64,000 nucleotides of DNA from Phytophthora sp. 'mugwort'. Its lineage: Eukaryota > Oomycota > Peronosporomycetes > Peronosporales > Peronosporaceae. The notes below the pieces were generated by a model that saw only the letters and a list, made by a program, of their open reading frames with translations, was not told where the DNA came from and searched no databases. Shown in pieces: positions 22,266 through 33,490 of the stretch (the stretch's first letter is position 1; the number at the start of each line of letters is the position of its first letter). The DNA lies in NCBI GenBank assembly GCA_033558025.1, contig JAUCEF010000005.1:4402001-4466000 (forward strand), written 5' to 3'. The position numbers were made by a program, and so were the translations under genes.

Positions 22266-22897
22266 GAAGTGACAATGTCTCGTTATGATTTTTTTCTCTC
22301 GTACGTTTTAAACAATACCTGTCAAACTGAATATCTTACCGGTGTTTTTCCTTTCATTTAAATTCTTGACGCCACTACTTATTTCCAATCGGTTAATGAT
22401 AATGGAAGTTATCGGTGGCGACCGTGTCGTCAATGGCGCAGTGAAGCGCGCATATCCGTTGCAGTCGTTGCGCTCGGCGCATCCTCAAGCTGGTGAGCTG
22501 GGTACCTTCGGCCCGGGCGTGGGGCCGTGCGGCCCGGACGCATCGCAATTGGTTGCTGTCGTGGTCGAGAACCATATCCTTTACATAAACGTTTTATATT
22601 ATGTTTTGGAGAAATTGTTTCGTAGGACGAAATGAAGTTTTTCTTAACCTTTTAACTATGTTGTGGTGATGGCGCACGCATGACGTTTGAGTCGTGTCTG
22701 GTGTTTTTCTACGACAACTGGGCAGCCAAGATGCAGTTTTTGAAACGACATGCAAGTTTCGGAGATAAATTCGCACCAATTTGGTGCCGAAATTCAGAAT
22801 CGAGAAAATAATCAGTTCCTCTGTGGACCTTTTGGTGCTATAGTATAAAATTCGGATCAGTGGACGAGGACTCGTGACGTTAAAGTGGGAGGCGGGG
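22266..22897. other. Intergenic, no gene seen
   Basis: A plus-strand frame (22342-22635) has GC-rich protein-like composition but no recognisable motif. The region should contain the transporter 3' UTR and the POT1 promoter. No clear initiator motif was found near 22820-22895. Confidence 0.5.
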
Positions 22898-25204
22898 ATG
22901 GAGACGGAAGAGCGCGTGCAGTGTGTCGTTGTTGCCGAGAGGAATATTTTGAAGAAAACGCTGGATAGGCAGCCACGACTGTTTACTTTTCCACACAGTT
23001 TGAACGTTGAGGTCACCTACGAGGAACCTCAGCGTCTGCCCGAATCGGATCAGCTGCGCTACCTTCCGTCTAAAACTATCGCAACGCGTGATCTGCATTT
23101 TGGTGCGTGATAAGGGGAGGGGAATTGAATTGTCTGCTTTCGTCGAAGAGGCTAATGATGTGCACCGTGACGTAGCCGCCCCAACGAGGCAAACTTTGAT
23201 TCAAGCTGAGGCACCACCGAACAAGGTATACGCAGATGACTGAATGAGGCACATTTTGGGCTAACCCATTTATCGTATCCTGTATTTTTGAGTTTTAATA
23301 GAAGCCCAATCATGGGAAACGCACTCTGGGGCAAGCGAAAGTAACGTCGCCAGCTTATCGGTACTCGTCCCTGTCCGAGTTGGTTGAGGGGTGGGCTGAC
23401 ATATACGGCGTTGTCGTCAATATGACGCTTCCCAAGAAAACTAGCGGACAAGACTTCTGTGTAAGTCTGTTGTCTATGGTGTCGGGAACAAATTAACACG
23501 ATGACTAAACACGGATTATATGACGCTAACATGTGTAGATGACAGTGAGTTTGACGGATGAGAGCTGTCCTACACGCGCGGCATCGATTCAAATCAATAT
23601 CTTCTACCCTACAATCGCCAAGATGCCGAAAATTAAGGTACACCAGTGTGCATCACACTAAATTATTTGGTGGCTGAAGACTTATCTACATTATGCAGTA
23701 TGTTGGTGACATCATTCGGTTCCACAAAGTGAAAGTTCAGCAATATCAGGACAGAATTCAGGGTGTTAGCTCGTGAGTTGCTGTGCCTGTTGATTTACCT
23801 CAAAAGAGTAGCAAAATTCGCGATAGCTTGCTAAAACAAAAAATTGTATGCGCAGATCGCGAGCAACACGGCATCTCGTTCTCCGAGAGCAGGCGAACGA
23901 TAAGCTTGAGCAGCTGACAAACTCCGATACGTGGACATTTGAGCCTTCCGACGAAGAACGTACTCGCAAATTGATGTACGTTTTGTTTATCCATCCATGA
24001 TATCATTTCTTCGTAGAAATATTGACAGTTTTTTTTTTGTGTGTCAATTGTTTTCCTCCCAAGAAAATGGGCGCAGAAGAGTTTAGCCGAGGATGATACC
24101 TTGCCTAAAGGGTGTCCTGTTGCGCCGAAGCTTCTATCTGAGCTGAAGAATGCGGAAGGGTTTATTGACCTCGTAGTGCGCGTTCTACATCTGGATGACG
24201 GCGAGGAGCTCGTTCGACTAATTGTTTGGGACGGTTCAGGCAATGCAGCGGAATCGGATCGAGAGCTCGTACGTGCATTACAAGACAAAGGTGCTGCTGT
24301 TCCAGCGCACGGACTACTCAAGGAGGTGATCATGTCATCCTGCTGGCCTATCGTACACGAGATGGGGTTCGTCGACGGAATGCTCTCACACTGGTGCCGC
24401 TTTCGCAATTTGGCAGTCAGTACAGACGAGCCTATACCCGGTGCTGTCGTTGCTCCCGGAGGACAAGAAATTCTGCGGTTCCGGGAGGTGACATCGTTTG
24501 TGCTGATGCCTGAATTCACGTTTGATGTGCAACACCGTTATTCTTCGATGAACAGACCGAACCCAGGCTCAGTAGCTGGTAGTGCTCTGACCGGTGCGCG
24601 CTCCTTAGCCGACGAGAACCTTGCCGAACCGTGTCAAAGCTCTGCTATGAACAGTTCAGTGGAAGTTGCCACTGTGATTCCCGATCATATCCAGAAACAG
24701 ATCCCCGTGACTCCTTTGCGAGAGATCGTCCGCTCTCCACAAACACCTCGGAAGTTTCACTGCTGCGCTCGTGTCCGCAGCATTTGGCCCGCCGATATCG
24801 AAAAAGTCTGCAAGCCTCAACCTGGCAACAGCGGCGAGTTCGTGTACTCGTTCGCATTGACTGTCGAGGAAGGAAACGATTCCCTAAACATAATTGTGTA
24901 CGGCAAAGACGCGGTAAGTGAACACTTCAGCTTTGCCTGTTATGGGGAAGCACATTTTGCTGAGCTTGCTCTGTATTTGTACTGACAGGAATACTTTCTT
25001 CACGGCATCCCCCCATGCGACCTCAGCAAAAGCACAAGCTCCAAGTCATTACTGGAGAAGCGCTTGGCCGCTCTGTTAAAAGCCCCTAACGCCTTCCATT
25101 GGTGTATCAAGTCCTATTCAGTGTCGTTGCCACCCCAGCGTTCTGGTGGCTCAGCAACGGCGGTTCGATATCGCTTGTTCAACACACTGCTTCAATGCTC
25201 GTAA
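22898..25204 (+). CDS. POT1: POT1-like telomere single-strand end-binding protein (eight exons)
   Basis: Exons: 22898-23102, 23176-23225, 23302-23460, 23539-23637, 23699-23772, 23856-23975, 24064-24913, 24989-25204. All have GT..AG introns of 61-88 bp with consistent phase, giving 590 residues. The start is the ATG at 22898; an upstream GTG is in frame. After an N-terminal extension of about 85 residues comes the POT1 OB1 fold: YSSLSELVEGWADIYGVV, GQDFCMTVSLTDES, GDIIRFHKVKVQQYQ and WTFEPSDEERTRKLIKWAQ. OB2 follows (FIDLVVRVLHLDDGEE, RLIVWDGSG). A C-terminal OB-like part has FHCCARVRSIWP and NIIVYGKDA. POT1 binds the G-rich telomeric overhang and protects chromosome ends. The N-terminal extension has no counterpart I recognise. 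The gene is convergent with ATG9, 144 bp apart. Confidence 0.8.
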
Positions 25205-25348
25205 CTCAGGAATGATGAACACAGTCAACTGGCGTGTGAAGATCATGTTTCAACTTGTGAGGTAACAAAAGTGATTATGTACCACGAACGCAAATCCATT
25301 GTTTTGAAATGCAACATCACGAATATTACTTACTATTCGTCTCGTACT

Positions 25349-27654
25349 TTACGGAGAACCAAGACTCGAGATGGAAATACTGTCTGCATTGTTGCCTTTC
25401 ATGCCCTCCAGATTCAACTCGCCCAAACGACCCTGCTGATGGAGCTACAACACAAAAGGAAGTGTAAGTGTAACAATCACTACACAAGGCACAATCTGGA
25501 TGCAACAACAGCAAGCCTTACCTTCTCCAACCAGTAAAACTCGTTGTCCTGAGGCATATACCCGCTCATACGTCCACCTCCCATCGCGTTCTGGATAGCC
25601 TGGGACTGCATGAGCTGCTGCGACATCGACATGTGGCTGCTGCTGTACATCATGGTGTCACCCATCCGCATCGACTTCTCCATCTCCTCCTCTTTCAGCT
25701 TGCCTAGGCGTTGCATAAGTGCTTCTCCTTCACTAGCCCCGACCCATTTGGGGTGGTTCTGCTTGAAGTTAATGAAGGAGCTCTCCATCTTGGCGTCATT
25801 GCCGTATTCTTTGAAATCGAACTCCGCGAAACGGCACACAGCTCCAGTACTAGAATGAACTAGCGAATGGGAACGTAAGAAGAGTAAGATCTCGCGAGCA
25901 AGTCGTGGAAGCGACACACACAGGATGTATGGCGCCAACAGGACCGACACACACTCTTCGGCAAAGAGCACCGCCTTGTAAGGGAATAACACCGTGAACG
26001 CGTCCCGGACCTCGAACGAGTGACACTGGCCTCTCCACTCCTTAGGAAAGTAGTGTGTCTCTGCAGACACCTGCATCATAGCTTCTTCACAGTCACCATT
26101 GGCCAAGAAAGGAGACGTCGAAGACGTAAACGAGCGTGATAACGCGAATAAACCCGTCGAGATAGTCAAATACCACAACAATTCATGTCCAAATAACGTC
26201 GTTTGCAGTAGCACCGATTCCTCCACAAGACTCACGAGAAGAAGCACTGCCATCAACGAACTCGCACAGAACGAAACGCCTCCAGCGATGATCGCCAATG
26301 ACCCAGCCGGGAACATACCTAGATAGCGGTCTGCCAGGGAGTATGAGCGTGCCATACGTGCGTCCAGAACATGAGGAAGTTCATTGTACTCTCGGAACCG
26401 CCAAATAGCATACGCCGACCAGCGACGCGTACCAAAATAATACACGTGGTTTGTTTGCCACTCTTGGGCTGCCAAAAAGAAAAAGCGTGAAAGGCGATAC
26501 AACAAAATAAACGGCGCTAGCACGAAATTGAGCACTCCTGCGATCACAAACCGTTTCTTGAGCATCTCGACGTTGTGAATCACGGACGGAGCCAGGTTCA
26601 AGTCGGCGTCAAACATTTGGTCCAACAGACAAATATTCAGATTGGCCTCCATATTCCTTGAGCACATGATGTGCGATGTCGACAGAAATTGCAACGACGT
26701 TGGTAGTAAATCTTTGCTTTGAAATAGCGTGTGATTCATAAAGGCAATGAGATAATTATCCCGGCGCATTATGCGTCTCGCAAAGTCGTGCGGCGATGAC
26801 AGCAGCGTCGGGTCAATTTGCAGCTTGTACGACGACAATTGTCTCAAGTTCACTGGAGCATTCGCTCCATTTACCAAATCCAATACTTTCGTCACTACCT
26901 CGTCCCATGCGATCGTCTGCACCTGCCGTTCGTCAATATGAAGCCGTTCCTTGTAGAAAACTTCCATCTCTCTAGTGTCTCTCAGTGTCCCCACCAGCTG
27001 GAAAGCTCGTGAAATCCAATACACCAAGAACATAGCAAAGTAGAACGCCCCAATGAGTCCCAAGAGCCCGTTATTATCAGTTTTGCATGTGATGTAGTGC
27101 TCCATCTCCTGTGCACAGCCTCCACTCTCCGGGTGTCTATGACATTCCAGCAATGGGCCCCACTGCACACAGCCAAGCAGAAAGCTCGACAATACCACAC
27201 TAAATAGTCCCGTCACCAGACTCACCAGCTCCACCACCACAATGCACCAAAAACCCTTGTGGTAATAGTAATTGTACAGTGTGATGAGGAACGCGTCCAG
27301 ATTGACCACGTTTCCGTAACGATCAGGTACTGGCGAGCCCCGTCCATTAGCGGAGCTCTCTCCTTGTCCATTGTCTCGGCGATGAGCTCCGGGTAGCGCC
27401 GCCTTAACGGTGTCCAGTACGTCGCGGAACAGCGTCGAGATGGCGGGAAGGTGCACGTTTACACGTAGCGACGGCAGCGGTGCAGCCCTCGAGGACGATC
27501 CAGGGGAGCGAACACCTAACGGAGAGGCTTGGGTACTTTGCCCGCCGAACGGGGGAGCTCCGTGGTCGTCCTTGAGCTCGTTCCAGAGCAATTCGTCCTC
27601 TTCTTCGGCGTGGGCGAGGTGGCCATCGTTAGCGGAGAGTAGCGACTCGTCCAT
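25349..27654 (-). CDS. ATG9: Autophagy-related protein 9 (lipid scramblase)
   Basis: Two exons: 27654-25522 and 25444-25349 (intron GTAAGG..GTAG, 77 bp), giving 742 residues. The frame is open further upstream to a stop but without ATG, so I use the first ATG (27654); a non-ATG or upstream-exon start cannot be excluded. The ATG9 core is clear: NVVNLDAFLITLYNYYY with the first membrane segments, YYFGTRRWSAYAIWRFRE, NELPHVLDARM, then two paired C-terminal hydrophobic regions and HYFPKEWRG. ATG9 is the multispanning membrane protein of autophagosome seed vesicles. It moves phospholipids between leaflets and works with ATG2. The C-terminal tail is Met/Ser-rich (MMYSSSHMSMSQQLMQ) and probably regulatory. 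Confidence 0.9.
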
Positions 27655-27929
27655 GGCGACGTTCGAGGTGGAACCGGTATGGGCGGGAGGAGGAGACGCT
27701 GTAGACGAAAGTGCACTGGTTGAAGGGTCGAAAAAGAGCGCGGGACGACGGAAAGAAGACAACGAGGGGACGGATACGGGGCGCTGGGTGAGCGTCTTCT
27801 TCAGATTCCCCGTCTGAGCGGAATCAGTGCGAACTTAAGGTAATTAGGTGTGTGATACATAAAACCAAGTTGAAGTGGTCAGTATCTGTCAACGCTTTCA
27901 ATTGGTGTCAAGAACTGTACGTTGAGATC
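27655..27929. other. ATG9 upstream region
   Basis: Contains the non-ATG continuation of the ATG9 frame (to about 27762 and beyond) and AT-rich DNA. The first repeat of the following transposon block begins at about 27930. Confidence 0.4.
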
Positions 27930-28085
27930 ACGCTACGCGGCGGCGGGTTTAGTTTTGGTCCCACTATGTGGGCTTTCCTAACTTTCAATACAAAAAGCAG
28001 AGATAAAACCCGTTGCCAGCGGGAATCGAACCCACGCTTTCCACTTGGAAAATTACCCCACGACGTCTGAGCCAATTCATGCTTG
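27930..28085 (-). mobile_element. tRNA-derived SINE-like element
   Basis: On the minus strand the box A-like TTGGCTCAGACGTCGTGGGG (about 28070-28051) is followed by the perfect box B GGTTCGATTCC (about 28034-28024). This is the internal RNA polymerase III promoter of a tRNA. The acceptor ends do not pair, so it is not a working tRNA gene. Behind it runs an AT-rich stretch and a tail GTGGGACCAAAACTAAACCC with a GC-rich hairpin part. That tail recurs at about 33290 and 33440. A tRNA-headed SINE is the simplest reading. Confidence 0.65.
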
Positions 28086-28209
28086 GAGTCGGAAAAAGGT
28101 AGTTAATATTAATAGGTTATTTTCTAAAGAGCACCACTCAGCGAGTAACTGCTCCCGTGCCCTCACAAACGTGTAAACGCAAGAAGCACACTTTGTTTAC
28201 AGATGCACT

Positions 28210-30700
28210 CTACATACACGCATCTAGCCTTACAGAATGTACACCAATAGTTGGTTCTCCGCAAGTAGCGGCCCCTTCTTGGTTGTATTCTTCGGCGGTT
28301 GGTTCTTCGGGGGTGGAATCACCACCGTCGCGTTGTTCTTGTAGGAACACCGAGAAGGCGCGCATCGCGCCGTCATTCAACCACGTTGAGCCTCTGACGC
28401 AATAGAGGTCAGGCCTCGCGAAGTCGAGAACGAATCCAGCTATGACCATGTATGGCCAGGTATGCAAGAAGTCAGTCATCGCAACATGCTCCTCCACAGT
28501 GCTCTTCACCTTCGTGTTAAGCCAAGCACACATCGACACACCATATCGGCACGTAGTCCGCAGGTTCCATAGCCACTTCATACCTTCAAGCTGTTCTCTG
28601 GTGAATGTACCATTTTTTTCAATTGCCACTACGTTACCATCCGGATCCCCGACATTTTCTCCATCGTTATCAAGCTGAATCTCCTCCTTCTATCTAAGTA
28701 ACTTCTCGCGCAGCTTTTCAAGCGCCCGGTCAACAGTTGGCTCGGGAAGTGGATAACGTACATTATCCGAAACTTAGTCTGGCTCGAGTCGCGTAAGCTA
28801 GTGGCTTACCCACGGCCATTCCTAACACCTGAAAGGTCGCGAGGAACGATCCTACCTCACTCAGGCCAGGCTGTATCTCTTTCAAGGTTGTTACCATTTC
28901 GCACACGCCCCTTTCGCGGAACACCACGCAGTTTCATACCCAGGTTGTAGTCTTTCAGATCCACTTTGCTTTCGCACGCTATTCGTTGCGGTTCAGTCTT
29001 GGACGCCCGACCGACCCAACGCTACCATTTAACTTGATCTACACAGGTGGTACTGCTGTCGCGATGGCTGGCCGTAAATTCGATTGTTGCGTGGGTGGGA
29101 CGTCATCCACGATATTACCACTATCCGTACCACCGTCAGCACCGCTGGCAGCACTCCCACCGCTACCATTGCTGTCACTGCCGCCCGTTCCGCCGCCCGT
29201 TCCACCGTCAGTTCCACTACTGGCAGCACCACTACCGCTGTCAATACCGCCGGCGGCACCTCCACCGCTGCCACCTCATGGACCTTCGCCATGGTTGTGG
29301 CCTTCTTTGTTATCACGGTGCTGGGTCTGGTCGATAGCGATCTGTCCTTGCCGAATGTTATACCACCAATTGTCGAATTGATCCATAACCCTCTCGAATG
29401 TTTCGTCATCGAGCTCTCCACTGACACGACCAAACGTTTGCTGTGCACGCCGATACTTTTCCTGCTCCGTTTGAGTTTTGGTAGTCGCATGTACGTCTAG
29501 CTTGAAGATCTTGGCAACGGACGGCTTTGTCACTTCCGACAGACCTTACATAGATATCCGACCACTCTGTCCATACCACCTAGGTGAAACAGAGCGCCAA
29601 AATTCACAACATACAGGGGTTAACGCTTTTGTAAACCAGGATAAGCGATAGTACCTGCATGAAACCTTGAAAAAACGTGGACACATCCGGATGCGATAGC
29701 TGCAAACGAACTTTCGCTTCTCTGCTTAAACACCTTCGCGTGTCGGCACGAAAGCTTCATGGTGAGCGCAAACCCGCAGTCGCACTCCAAGCTTTCCTTC
29801 TGAAACACGCACTCGTGCTCACCTCGGCGCACTGTGACTGTCTCTCGGTTGTAGATCACGAAAGTATACGTGGTCGCAATGTTCAGGTCCACGGCGACGT
29901 CGTACTGGTCTTGATGGCGGCGGCCACCCATCGCGTCGTCATGCCAAGTACGACGTTCATCTCCTCCGAGTATGTAGTGTCCCGCAACGTACCAGGCATC
30001 TCAACCTTAATCTTCCTCTTTACGACGCTGGAAGGCGAGTAAGCTGGAGTGCATGGACAGATGTCCCTTCAAATGCTGTTTCGCTTTGCCTAACTGACTA
30101 CCCACTCGGTTGTGGTTGTTGAAGTGAGGCAAATCAACATGGTACGTCATCACGCACATGTCCTCGCAATCGTCCCAATTCGTTTCGAAATACTGCCACA
30201 GTTCTTGTCGCCCTCCTCGCAACGACAGGCTCTCGAACTCCGCGCGCTGGGCTTCTTAATCGGCTTCATTCCGGGCGTAGGTCATATTCGTGATCGAGCG
30301 CTTCAGTTGGGTAAGCACGCCAGCCTCGTGTGCCCCATACTTACTCGATTTCAGACTAGTTTCCTGCAGCCATTTGATCACGTGAAAATGGCATAGCAAG
30401 ACACGGGCCTCCGGCGTATACTTAATGATGGCGATTGAGGGCGTCCTGCCGATGGTACTGAGGGTAGCGTCAGGATAGGCTTCTCGCATACTGCTCATGC
30501 CCTGGTCCCACACCATCCCGGGAGGTAGACACAGGTTCGCCAGGCACTTGCATCTCACGACGCACATCGGTGATCTCTGAAGCTGAAGGCGGTCTTCATC
30601 AGAGGTGTGCTCGTTGCGTGCCTTTACCACCCCGTCACGTAAGATTAGCTGCGCCCTGCACTCGCGTCGGTGCCACGCACAGATCCAGTACGTAGTTTAT
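28210..30700 (-). pseudogene. MULE-type transposase remnant with SWIM finger and Ulp1-like part
   Basis: Read from right to left, blocks of one protein appear in shifted frames. 30630-30256 holds the transposase core (PEARVLLCHFHVIKWLQ). 30222-30007 has WQYFETNWDDCEDMCV and SQLGKAKQHLKGHL, typical of oomycete MULE proteins. 29931-29620 has a SWIM zinc finger CDCGFALTMKLSCRHAK. 29533-29276 is its C-terminal continuation. At 28629-28210 a further block contains RGSTWLNDGAMRAFSVFLQE, resembling the start of Ulp1/SENP (C48) protease domains. The catalytic His-Asp-Cys part is not present. Many stops and frameshifts show it is dead. Confidence 0.75.
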
Positions 30701-30939
30701 GTCTCTTTCACCTCTTGCTAATATTAGTAGTTGTAGCCTCTGTGTTCCGTTGTACAATGAAGATTGAGAAACACGTTGGAGTGCTATAGTTTGAATGGCT
30801 CAGAATTGATACGGTAGTGACTTGAGATGAGTATACTATCCTAAAATACCTGGCGGTGTTTTAGTGAAATTTTAGGACAGATTCACTCGAATCGGTAATT
30901 AATATTAGGATTTTAGATCAGTTTAGATCGGTTTTAGGT
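30701..30939. other. No gene seen
   Basis: AT-rich DNA with TTTTAGATCAGTTTAGATCGG-type short repeats between the MULE and Helitron remnants. A Helitron 3' end would be expected in this area, but no clear hairpin-CTRR end was found. Confidence 0.4.
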
Positions 30940-33270
30940 ATGCATTATCTATTTCCGAGTCAAGCACCTCTTGCTCGAAAAATTACCGTCTTTGTCGTCC
31001 TCTATCGCATTAACAGACCTATAATCGTGGGCCGCGTCAGGAAGCCGATCCGCTACTACTTCGTTGACTCGATGCACCAATGCGTTTGTCGTCATAAGAA
31101 TGGAACGACTCGCAAAGTATTCATCTGTGGCGACTTCCGGGTTGTTTACGTCGGCGAAGATGTGATCGATTAGACGCTCCATACCACGGGGGACCGCACC
31201 TGGACTATTTCTTTGTTGTCTTTAGGAGCATCCGGCGGGTTGTCGATCCACATGTCACACGGATTCTTTATGGACTCTATACCCAAGGCGGGGTTGACCT
31301 CGTGTCCAACCTTGAGCACGAATTCTAAGAATTTACCATTTTTCTGCGTCCATCTCACTATCAGCCGAGCGCACTCGCATGTTCTCCGTAAGATGTACCT
31401 GCTTGAAATGACGTCACAGGACGGAAGACTTGAGGCAAGCATCGATTGTATCCGCGGGTGTTCCCTTTTACTCTGCAGGTAAAATCTACCGAAATCTCCT
31501 GAAAGTACGAATACCTTTCCTCCGAAAGGCTCTCGATCGTTGTCCATTATATCCCGTATAGCACGATCAACGGCTTCGAACGCATGTCAGTGGGCCATAG
31601 GTGCTATTACCAAGGCAGCACGCTCAATCAACTTTCTCAGGTGGGACTGCTTGTAAATGTTGATAATTGAAGTCTCATCCAACTTCAAGGGAATTTTGAA
31701 AGTTGAGTGAGCTGGCCGGCCGCCCATCAATAGAAGAGATACAATACCGTTAGACGCGACGGCAATCGGAATTTTCACGTCGAGGCGCACTTTAGCAAGG
31801 ATGTGCCGCAGCAAAGTAGATTCCCCCCCCCCCGCGCTCCGGTCCGTCGATGAAGAAAAGCTTATTTCCTTCTTCAGGTTGATTGACTGCCTCAACAATT
31901 TCGTTGTAGAATTCCCTGTAGTTGTTAACCCCTAGCACTCACGCGTTGTATATGACGACATGCGAGCCTCTGTCCTTTCTCATAACACGTTGTATATACA
32001 ATTCGTTAAAGACATTGAAATGCACGCGGTTAGGTAGAAATGTTGCAGAGAAAGTCGTGAAATTACGAAGAAAGCCGCAGCCGAACAAACAAATAACGAT
32101 TGGTATGCTGATGCAATTGCTAAGGGGATTGGACCAGACCGTAGTGATTGGACTAATCATCGGTGGTCACGAAGGCCGCCTTTGGTCATTTCTCACCATT
32201 GAGAAAAAGAAGCAAGGGGACGAAGACGAATGGTGGCGCGCTGCGAGACCCGCTGAGAATCGGAAGCCTTGAAGGTTCAATTGGAAGGCCGAACGACGAT
32301 GAGCGGCAGCGACTGATGCAGGAGTACCGCGCGCACATGCGTGAAGGGAGGGAGACCGACGCATACTTCGGCATGGAGCCCCCCGCGCGTGAAGCAGATG
32401 GTGCGACAGACGAGGAACTGGCGCGAACACCGCCGAGATTGCATTACGCCCGCCGATGGGCAAGACCGCAGTGTACATTGCGACGGCGAAGAAGCGCCTG
32501 GCCGAGCGTGAAGCTCAAGATGCGGCGGTTACAGCTGCTGGAGAGGGTCACGCAACGGTAAACGCCCGGCTAAGACGAAGAAGAAGACCAAGAGGCAAGC
32601 GGAAGCGGAGAAGGCAAGAGAGGCGAAGCCTTTGCGCGGACGAAGAAGCTGAGAAGGAGGCAGAGCGCATGGAAATGGTTGGAGAGGAGATTTGTGGCGT
32701 GGAGGCTCGTGCGGAGGCGCTGAACGTACTCAGCGAGAGAGAAGGGAGCTCGAAGAAGGCGGTAGTGAAACGGAAGGCTCAGCCGAGGGCATTGCAAAGC
32801 AAGCAAGAAGAAGAAGACGAAGACAAGCCCCCACCTTGTCAACGATGAAGATGACGGATATGCAGACGATGAGAGCATTGCGTCGGCAGAAGACACGTCG
32901 TCCGCCGCAGCACGGCCCGTTGCAAGGTACTTGTACTTGATCATGATGTAGCTATGAACCGGACATAGAAGGAGGTGGCTCGGAGTCTGAAAAGTGGTAT
33001 ACCGAGACACAGAGTGTGGAGGAAGAAGAACCGAGTGAAGATGCACAAGAACAAGTCGGGTCGTCGTCTAACAGTGACGGTGATTTGGATGGCGCTGCTA
33101 TTCTCGTTCGCGAGAAAGCCAAGGCTGCGCGGAAGCTCGCCAAGAAGCGACTGTTGGCCGCAATTGCCAAGCTTCCATGCGACTGGTCAAAGACCACGGA
33201 GGACTGGGACAGGCTGACCAGGGAGGAGATTGCCGTGCTTGCGAAGGACACTGCTGCATTGAAGAAGACT

Positions 33271-33345
33271 AGCCGAGCGCCACCGCTACGCGGCGGTGGT
33301 TCAGTTTTGGTCCCCAGTAGGTGGGCCTGCCTATGCGCAGCTGTC
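33271..33345 (-). repeat. Hairpin-tailed repeat, copy 2
   Basis: On the minus strand the sequence GGGGACCAAAACTGAACC is followed by the hairpin CCACCGCCGCGTAGCGGTGG, then CGCTCGGCTAG and a T. It shares the GGACCAAAACT and CCGCGTAGCG parts with the SINE tail at 27930-28085. A hairpin followed by CTAG and T would also fit a Helitron 3' end. Confidence 0.6.
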
Positions 33346-33427
33346 GTCCCAGCCCATCAAGACCGACATCACTCGCGCCTCGCACTCCCTGCCTGGGACG
33401 GCTTAATGAATGGACGAAGGCTAAAAA

Positions 33428-33490
33428 TATACAGCCGAGCGTCGCCGCCTACGCGGCGGTGGGTTTAGTTTAGGTCCCAGTATATTGAAA
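33428..33490 (-). repeat. Hairpin-tailed repeat, copy 3
   Basis: Minus-strand CTGGGACCTAAACTAAACCC followed by ACCGCCGCGTAGGCGGCG and ACGCTCGGCT. It is a variant of copies 1 and 2, in the same orientation, about 110 bp from copy 2. Confidence 0.6.

Noticed and set aside
22342..22635. 97-codon open frame downstream of transporter copy B
   Set aside because: Lies in a likely 3' UTR/intergenic zone and has no recognisable motif.
28005..28080. Possible tRNA gene on the minus strand
   Set aside because: Box A and box B are good, but the ends do not form a 7-bp acceptor stem and the sequence continues into a repeat tail; listed as SINE-like instead.
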